Of a stretch of 11,741 nucleotides of DNA, positions 7,738 through 11,741 are shown piece by piece. The position numbers and the translations under genes were made by a program. The DNA lies in the NCBI GenBank assembly GCA_030594925.1, contig JAUVEG010000018.1, forward strand, positions 1 through 11,741. Direction: 5' to 3'. The stretch's first letter is position 1. Each line of letters starts with the position of its first letter. The notes below the pieces were generated by a model. The model was not told the origin of the DNA and made no database searches. It saw only the letters and a list, made by a program, of their open reading frames with translations. This DNA is from Gammaproteobacteria bacterium (lineage in GTDB: Bacteria; Pseudomonadota; Gammaproteobacteria; Chromatiales; Chromatiaceae).

Positions 7738-7793
7738 CGCGGCCAGAAGGCCAGCTCCTACAGCCTAATTGTAGGAGCGGCCTTCTGGCCGCG
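7738..7793. repeat. REP-like palindrome between ffh and adk
   Basis: The left arm (7738-7762) and right arm (7770-7793) are complementary over 24 bases with a single bulged A. The arms start with CGCGGCCAGAAGGCC and end with CTCCTACA around a 7-base loop, GCCTAAT. This GCGGCCAGAAGGCCGCTCCTACA type is familiar from many gammaproteobacterial intergenic regions. It would form a strong RNA hairpin after ffh, protecting the 3' end or partly ending transcription before adk, but no T-run follows. Confidence 0.85.
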
Positions 7794-7812
7794 ATAGAAG
7801 CCACAAATGAAA

Positions 7813-9228
7813 CTACATTGGAAACCCACCGCCGGGAGGAAATCCACCCGGAGGCATTCCACCAGGAGGCATACCGCCGGGAGGGAAACCACCGCCCCCC
7901 TTCATGCCGCGCATCATGTTCATCATGCCCCTGCCTTTCATCTTCTTCATCATGCGCTGCATCTGCGCAAACTGTTTCAATAGCTTGTTAACGTCCTGAA
8001 CCATCACACCGGAGCCGGCGGCTATACGCTTTCTTCGCGAAGCCTTGATCACAGCAGGGAACTCGCGTTCCTGCGGCGTCATGGAGTTGACAATGGCAAT
8101 GGTGCGGACAATCTCCCTGTCATTCACCTGGTTCTTGACCGCATCGGGGATTTTATTCATGCCGGGCATTTTCTCCAGCAAGCTGCTGATGCCGCCCATT
8201 TTCGCCATCTGCTGCATCTGTTCGCGATAATCCGCCAGCGTAAACCCTTTGCCCCGGGCAACCTTGGTTGCCAGTTTCTGCGCCTTCTTGTGATCGACCT
8301 TGCGCGACACCTCCTCCACCAGCGACAGCACATCGCCCATGCCGAGGATTCTTGACGCCAGCCGGTCCGGATGAAAGGGCTCGAGCGCATCCACTTTTTC
8401 ACCAATACCGAGAAATTTGATCGGTTTGCCGGTGATGTGGCGAATAGAGAGCGCCGCGCCGCCGCGCGCATCACCATCCGCCTTGGTCAGAATCACTCCC
8501 GTCAGCGGCAGTGCCTCATCAAACGCTTTGGCTGTGTTGGCGGCATCCTGGCCGGTCATGCTGTCTACGACAAACAGCGTTTCGACAGGGTTCAACACCT
8601 TATGCAGCTGCTGAATCTCCCCCATCATCTCTGTATCGATATGCAGTCGGCCGGCGGTATCGACGATGAGAATGTCGAAATAGCCTTTTTTTGCCGCTTT
8701 CAAGGCCGATTTAGCGATGGAAACAGGCTTCTGCTTTGCCGTACTGGGAAAGAATTCAGCATCCACCTCTTTGGCCAGCGTCTGCAGTTGCTCGATCGCG
8801 GCCGGACGATAGACATCGCAGCTGACAACCATCACTTTTTTCTTCTGCTGCTCCCTGAGAAAGAGAGCAAGTTTGGCGACGCTGGTGGTCTTGCCAGAGC
8901 CCTGCAAACCCGCCATGAGGATCACGGCAGGAGGCTGGGCTGCAAGATCGAGGCTCTCATTGGCCTCGCCCATGACGCGCACCAGCTCGTCATTGACGAT
9001 TTTGACCAGCACCTGACCAGGCGTAAGACTCTTCAGTACAGCCTCACCAGTCGCTTTTTCGCGGATAGAATCGATGAATTCACGCACCACCGGCAGGGCC
9101 ACATCGGCCTCCAGCAGCGCCATACGGATTTCGCGCAGGGTATCCTTGATATTTTGTTCGGTGAGGCGGCCGCGGCCGCGCACCCGGTCGAGTGAATCAC
9201 CCAGACGTTTACTGAGATTGCTAAACAT
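7813..9228 (-). CDS. ffh: Signal recognition particle protein Ffh (SRP54 homologue)
   Basis: Ffh binds 4.5S RNA and hydrophobic signal sequences of nascent membrane proteins and docks with FtsY through paired GTPase domains. The N domain (about 1-88) is followed by the G domain with P-loop GLQGSGKTT (107-115), DVYRPAA (138-144), DTAGR (190-194), TKADGDARGG (248-257) and GLGxG-like FLGIGEK. The methionine-rich M domain (about 329-440) has the RNA-binding SRRKRIAAGSG at 397-407 and a dense KQFAQMQRMMKKMKGRGMM stretch. At 471 residues it is slightly longer than E. coli Ffh (453). The end is unusual: four PPGG units (FPPGG, MPPGG, MPPGG, FPPGG) at 448-467. It is divergent from ypjD across 69 bases; a TATACT at 9268-9273 (minus) may be its -10. 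No strong ribosome-binding site is seen before the ATG at 9228. Confidence 0.98.
   Translation of the reverse strand: MFSNLSKRLGDSLDRVRGRGRLTEQNIKDTLREIRMALLEADVALPVVREFIDSIREKATGEAVLKSLTPGQVLVKIVNDELVRVMGEANESLDLAAQPPAVILMAGLQGSGKTTSVAKLALFLREQQKKKVMVVSCDVYRPAAIEQLQTLAKEVDAEFFPSTAKQKPVSIAKSALKAAKKGYFDILIVDTAGRLHIDTEMMGEIQQLHKVLNPVETLFVVDSMTGQDAANTAKAFDEALPLTGVILTKADGDARGGAALSIRHITGKPIKFLGIGEKVDALEPFHPDRLASRILGMGDVLSLVEEVSRKVDHKKAQKLATKVARGKGFTLADYREQMQQMAKMGGISSLLEKMPGMNKIPDAVKNQVNDREIVRTIAIVNSMTPQEREFPAVIKASRRKRIAAGSGVMVQDVNKLLKQFAQMQRMMKKMKGRGMMNMMRGMKGGGGFPPGGMPPGGMPPGGFPPGGGFPM
7828..7887 (-). repeat. 15-bp tandem repeat coding PPGG units at the Ffh C-terminus
   Basis: Four in-frame units of 15 bases encode FPPGG, MPPGG, MPPGG and FPPGG. 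On the plus strand they read as recurring blocks such as CCACCCGGAGG and CCACCAGGAGG. Third-position differences between copies suggest the array is not brand new. Confidence 0.8.
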
Positions 9229-9297
9229 GGTGTTTTTTCAGGCGCCTAAGAAAGAAAATTTGGTCAAAGTATACCTGACTATGAGATCATTCTGCGA

Positions 9298-10110
9298 ATG
9301 AAACAGATTATTCCGCTCCTTGCAATCACTCTCTATCTTGCAGCCGCTGCAGTGGCTGCAATACGCCTCTTCCGTCCGGAGCTCTCTGCACGCCTGTCAC
9401 GCTCCATCGTCATCCAGGTCGGCTTTTCGGCGCTGCTGCTGCATGCCCTCATCCTCTACCAGACGATCGTAGCGGAAGATGGACTCAATCTCGCTTTTTT
9501 TCAGGCATTGAGCCTTGGCGGCTGGATGATCGCCCTGGTGATCATGCTCTCTTCACTCACCAAACCGGCAGAAAACCTCGCTATTTTCCTGTTTCCTCCC
9601 ATTGCACTGGCCGTTGCCGCCTGCTGCCTCTTCGCAACTGATTCAACCCGTCTGCTGAATGCCTCATCAGGCTGGCCGCTGGGCGTGCATGTCATCACCT
9701 CCCTGCTCGCCTGGAGTCTGTTTGCCATTGCCAGTGTACAGGCCATGCTGCTGTGGGTTCAGGACAAACATCTGCACAATCGACAACCCGGAGGCTTCAT
9801 CAAATCCCTGCCGCCACTGCAGGCCATGGAGAGCCTGCTGTTTGAATTTATCCTCGCCGGAATGATCCTGCTGACAATCTCGCTCGTTAGCGGTTTTCTC
9901 TATTTGAATGACATGTTTGCACAGCACCTGGTGCATAAAACCATCCTCTCCTCCCTCGCCTGGATACTCTTTGCAATCCTCATCTGGGGGCGTTACCGCT
10001 ACGGCTGGCGCGGACGCATCGCTATGCGCTGGACCCTCATCGGTTTTTTTGTGCTGGGACTTGCCTATTTTGGTTCCAAGGCTGTGGTGGAATTGATTAT
10101 TCAGCGTTAA
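9298..10110 (+). CDS. ypjD: YpjD, CcsA/cytochrome c assembly-type inner-membrane protein
   Basis: This is a 270-residue integral membrane protein of the CcsA/CcmC/ResC-related haem-handling family. About eight hydrophobic segments can be seen, near residues 4-22, 36-56, 66-85, 92-113, 129-153, 183-203, 215-231 and 245-265. Two histidines at helix starts, His131 (PLGVHVITSLLAWS) and His213 (LVHKTILSSLAW), are conserved-looking candidates for haem contact, and the ending GWRGRIAMRWTLIGF...AYFGSK is characteristic. In E. coli ypjD also lies next to and divergent from ffh, which supports the assignment. E. coli YpjD has no firmly established role in cytochrome maturation, so function should be stated cautiously. 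The start at 9298 places the first helix immediately at the N-terminus; the ribosome-binding site is weak. The stop is followed by a weak GTTG/CAAC hairpin around 10142-10154. Confidence 0.92.
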   Translation: MKQIIPLLAITLYLAAAAVAAIRLFRPELSARLSRSIVIQVGFSALLLHALILYQTIVAEDGLNLAFFQALSLGGWMIALVIMLSSLTKPAENLAIFLFPPIALAVAACCLFATDSTRLLNASSGWPLGVHVITSLLAWSLFAIASVQAMLLWVQDKHLHNRQPGGFIKSLPPLQAMESLLFEFILAGMILLTISLVSGFLYLNDMFAQHLVHKTILSSLAWILFAILIWGRYRYGWRGRIAMRWTLIGFFVLGLAYFGSKAVVELIIQR

Positions 10111-10341
10111 CCGTACCCAAAAGCCTGCCCGAGAACTAAAACCTGTTGCGGGACAACCGTTTTGATCAATATTTTGAATGGCGGCTATTGCTCCACATTC
10201 AGAAACATCGCAAATCAGCCGCTGACAGAGCGTGAAGGATATAGCCTGCTTGGGATTGGCAAAGAGTGCAATTTTACATATGGGGCATAATGTGCGCTCT
10301 TCGTAAGCGAAAAACTCCTTGATGGATTCAGCAATTGCCAT
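9667..10341 (-). pseudogene. Doubtful cysteine-rich ORF or gene remnant antisense to the ypjD 3' end
   Basis: From the ATG at 10341 an open frame runs to 9667. Its first 80 or so codons lie in the gap and look protein-like: a helical start (MAIAESIKEFFAYEERT), CPIC at residues 19-22, then C44, C50 and C55 in CQRLICDVSEC. That arrangement could be a zinc-binding knuckle. Beyond about residue 80 the frame is simply the complement of ypjD and does not look like a real protein. No ribosome-binding site is evident before the ATG; a TTG at 10353 is another possible start. The best reading is either a small gene fragment whose 3' part was lost where it now meets ypjD, or chance. I do not recognise a family. 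Confidence 0.25.
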
Positions 10342-10455
10342 GGTATTAATCAACTGACGTTTATTCAGAGTCGACTGATTAAATCCATCTTAGGTGAATT
10401 GTAATATTATAATATACTTAATTAGCTGTTATCTTTGACGCCTACCTTATAAATT

Positions 10456-10505
10456 GCGCCATATAACACACCGCACCCACTTGACTGCGTCATATAACAC
10501 AGCGC
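10456..10505. promoter_or_regulatory. Pair of 19-bp direct repeats, possible regulator binding sites
   Basis: GCGCCATATAACACACCGC (10456-10474) and GCGTCATATAACACAGCGC (10487-10505) match at 17 of 19 positions. Their start-to-start distance is 31 bases, close to three helical turns, so two proteins bound here would face the same side of the DNA. The repeats lie 67 bases upstream of the candidate -35 element of the peroxidase promoter, a position that would suit an activator. The regulator is unknown. Confidence 0.6.
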
Positions 10506-10571
10506 ATTGATATTTCCCAATAATTCATTAACTCATTAATAACTTTGTGGTATGGTCTTCGCGGTAATAAA

Positions 10572-10600
10572 TTGAGCACGTTCAGTGACAAATTTATACA
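10572..10600 (+). promoter_or_regulatory. Candidate sigma-70 promoter for the cytochrome c peroxidase gene
   Basis: TTGAGC (10572-10577) and TATACA (10595-10600) are separated by exactly 17 bases. The start of transcription would fall near 10607, giving an untranslated leader of about 70 bases that contains TAGGG/CCCTA (10601-10605 and 10613-10617) and TGGG-TTT-CCCA (10649-10659). Confidence 0.45.
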
Positions 10601-10677
10601 TAGGGTTTTTCTCCCTAATATACTATGAGTTGGCTCAATAACTCTCCCTGGGTTTCCCATAATAATAGGATGATACT

Positions 10678-11741
10678 ATGTTAAAAATAACAACAGCTGC
10701 GCTAGTTGCATATCCACTCGCGATTACACTTTTAGCAGGCGCCGGCAGTGCGCTGGCGAACGACGGCGCCTTGACGCCGATCGAGCAGCTAGGTGAGAAG
10801 ATTTTCTTCGACGAGACACTCTCCATTAATCAGAACCAGGCCTGTGCCAGCTGCCATGACCCTGATGTGGGCTGGACCAGTCCGAATTCAGAGATTAACG
10901 CACATGGGGCTGTTTTCCAGGGCTCCGTAGAAGGCGAGTTCGGTAACCGCAAGCCTCCAAGCTCCGCCTATGCGACGCAGTCGCCCAATTTTCATGCAGA
11001 CTACGGAAACCGACTGCTCGGCGACAACAAGGAGGAGTTGACTATCGATCCGCGTTTCGTAGGTGGCAATTTCTGGGACGGTCGTGCTACAGGATGGAAA
11101 CTGGGCAACCCCGCAGCCGATCAGGCTCAAGCCCCGTTCCTGAATCCCGTTGAGCAGGGGCTGCCGGATGCGGCCTGTGTTGTCTACCGGGTGTGTAATG
11201 GCGGCTATGTCGGCCTTTTCAATAGGGTGTGGAGTCCGAAGGCATGCATGATCACCTGGCCATCCGATATCGAAGACCAATGCGAAGATATCGATGGCGC
11301 TGTTGCTCTGTCGCCACAGGACCGTAAAAAAGCCGATAACGCCTACGACCGTGTCGCCCTCTCCATTGCTGCATTCGAGGGCTCAAAGGCGAGCAATGCC
11401 TTTACCTCCAGACTTGATGCCATCCGCGCCAGCCGAGGAGAGATCGTTTTCACCCCCGAAGAGAAAATGGGGCACGACCTCTTCGAACTGCACTGCGCTT
11501 CTTGTCATGCCGGGGCCAGGGGGCCGGGTGATGCACTGCCACTGTTAACCGACTATTCCTTCTGGAATCTGGGTGTGCCAGGAAATCCGGAAAACCCCGT
11601 CTCAATGAGCAATTATAAATGGAAAGATCCCGGCCTGGGCGGCTTCTTGAAGAGCGTAAAAGGTTTTACCCGGTATGCCAAAGCCAATGATGGCAAGCAA
11701 AAGGTGCCCACGATACGCAATGTCGGACTCGGTTCCTGTGA
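10678..11741 (+). CDS. Di-haem cytochrome c peroxidase (MauG/CcpA family), 3' end outside window
   Basis: The first 354 residues are present. An N-terminal signal peptide (hydrophobic core LVAYPLAITLLAGAG, likely cleavage after SALA, residue 27) sends it to the periplasm. Two c-type haem sites of sequence CASCH are at 56-60 and 273-277, one per domain. NFWDGRATG (131-139) is a signature of MauG-type peroxidases, and KVPTIRNVGL near the right edge matches the conserved VPTLRNV segment that precedes the last part of domain two. Such enzymes reduce hydrogen peroxide with electrons from small cytochromes, or carry out MauG-type oxidations; which applies here cannot be told. Between the domains, residues 164-205 contain four extra cysteines (167, 173, 190, 202). 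AGGA lies 7 bases before the ATG. The gene has its own likely promoter and is preceded by phased direct repeats, suggesting regulated expression. Confidence 0.93.
   Translation, partial: MLKITTAALVAYPLAITLLAGAGSALANDGALTPIEQLGEKIFFDETLSINQNQACASCHDPDVGWTSPNSEINAHGAVFQGSVEGEFGNRKPPSSAYATQSPNFHADYGNRLLGDNKEELTIDPRFVGGNFWDGRATGWKLGNPAADQAQAPFLNPVEQGLPDAACVVYRVCNGGYVGLFNRVWSPKACMITWPSDIEDQCEDIDGAVALSPQDRKKADNAYDRVALSIAAFEGSKASNAFTSRLDAIRASRGEIVFTPEEKMGHDLFELHCASCHAGARGPGDALPLLTDYSFWNLGVPGNPENPVSMSNYKWKDPGLGGFLKSVKGFTRYAKANDGKQKVPTIRNVGLGSC

Larger units (their letters stand above)
10111..10677. other. 567-base intergenic region between ypjD and the peroxidase gene
   Basis: The left part (to about 10341) is covered on the minus strand by a doubtful cysteine-rich ORF. 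The right part is clearly more AT-rich than its surroundings and contains an imperfect AT palindrome (10401-10417), two copies of a 19-bp direct repeat, a candidate promoter and two short leader inverted repeats. These are listed separately where supportable. The base composition and density of motifs suggest a regulated promoter region for the peroxidase gene. Confidence 0.6.

Noticed and set aside
8371..9195. 274-residue open frame on the plus strand opposite ffh
   Set aside because: It is entirely antisense to the clearly identified ffh, has no ribosome-binding site and shows a composition typical of complemented coding sequence.
10142..10160. Terminator after ypjD (GTTG...CAAC followed by CGTTTTG)
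   Set aside because: The stem is only four base pairs and the T-run is short, so it was mentioned with ypjD but not called.
10401..10417. AT-rich imperfect palindrome GTAATATTATAATATAC
   Set aside because: In an AT-rich stretch such symmetry is easily produced by chance; it has mismatches and no second copy, so it was not called as an operator.

Overview
The window looks like a chromosomal segment of a gammaproteobacterium. The evidence is the divergent ffh/ypjD pair (also adjacent in Escherichia coli), a 214-residue adenylate kinase with the same catalytic arginine positions as the E. coli enzyme, a YoaA-type helicase, and dispersed palindromes of the kind common in environmental Gammaproteobacteria. 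A free-living or symbiotic sulfur-oxidising lineage (Chromatiales/Thiotrichales-like) would fit, but that is inference from overall resemblance. No tRNA, rRNA, CRISPR array or insertion sequence was seen.

Layout. Positions 1-1822 (minus) hold a two-gene unit: a 98-residue hypothetical protein followed, after 6 bases, by the FeS helicase gene yoaA, whose 3' end lies outside the window. A 383-base gap with two imperfect palindromic repeats follows. Positions 2206-3638 (minus) hold a second unit: a 345-residue protein resembling the Sfum_1244 family, whose TGA overlaps (ATGA) the start of a 132-residue protein that looks like a degenerate response-regulator receiver domain. Divergent from it, 3801-6137 (plus) carries a ClsC/YmdC-like phospholipase D lipoprotein and, 15 bases later, a class I glutamine amidotransferase-like protein. 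A stand-alone 186-residue hypothetical gene (6295-6855) ends in a repeat-rich convergent gap.

Housekeeping block. Positions 6983-9228 (minus) carry ffh (SRP54 GTPase) and then adk, separated by a strong REP-like palindrome. ypjD (CcsA-like membrane protein) diverges from ffh at 9298. A 567-base, partly AT-rich intergenic region follows. It contains a cysteine-rich ORF of doubtful status, a 19-bp direct repeat spaced about three helical turns apart, a candidate sigma-70 promoter and small leader hairpins. It leads into a MauG/CcpA-type di-haem cytochrome c peroxidase that runs off the right edge.

Functional reading. Most of the window is ordinary chromosomal backbone: DNA repair (YoaA), membrane lipid metabolism (PLD), protein targeting (Ffh), nucleotide balance (Adk), a membrane protein of the cytochrome c assembly family (YpjD) and periplasmic peroxide or redox chemistry (the peroxidase). 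The least explained parts are the Sfum_1244-like/pseudo-receiver pair, the phased repeats upstream of the peroxidase, and a four-cysteine insert within it. I do not see convincing evidence for a new defence or mobile system.
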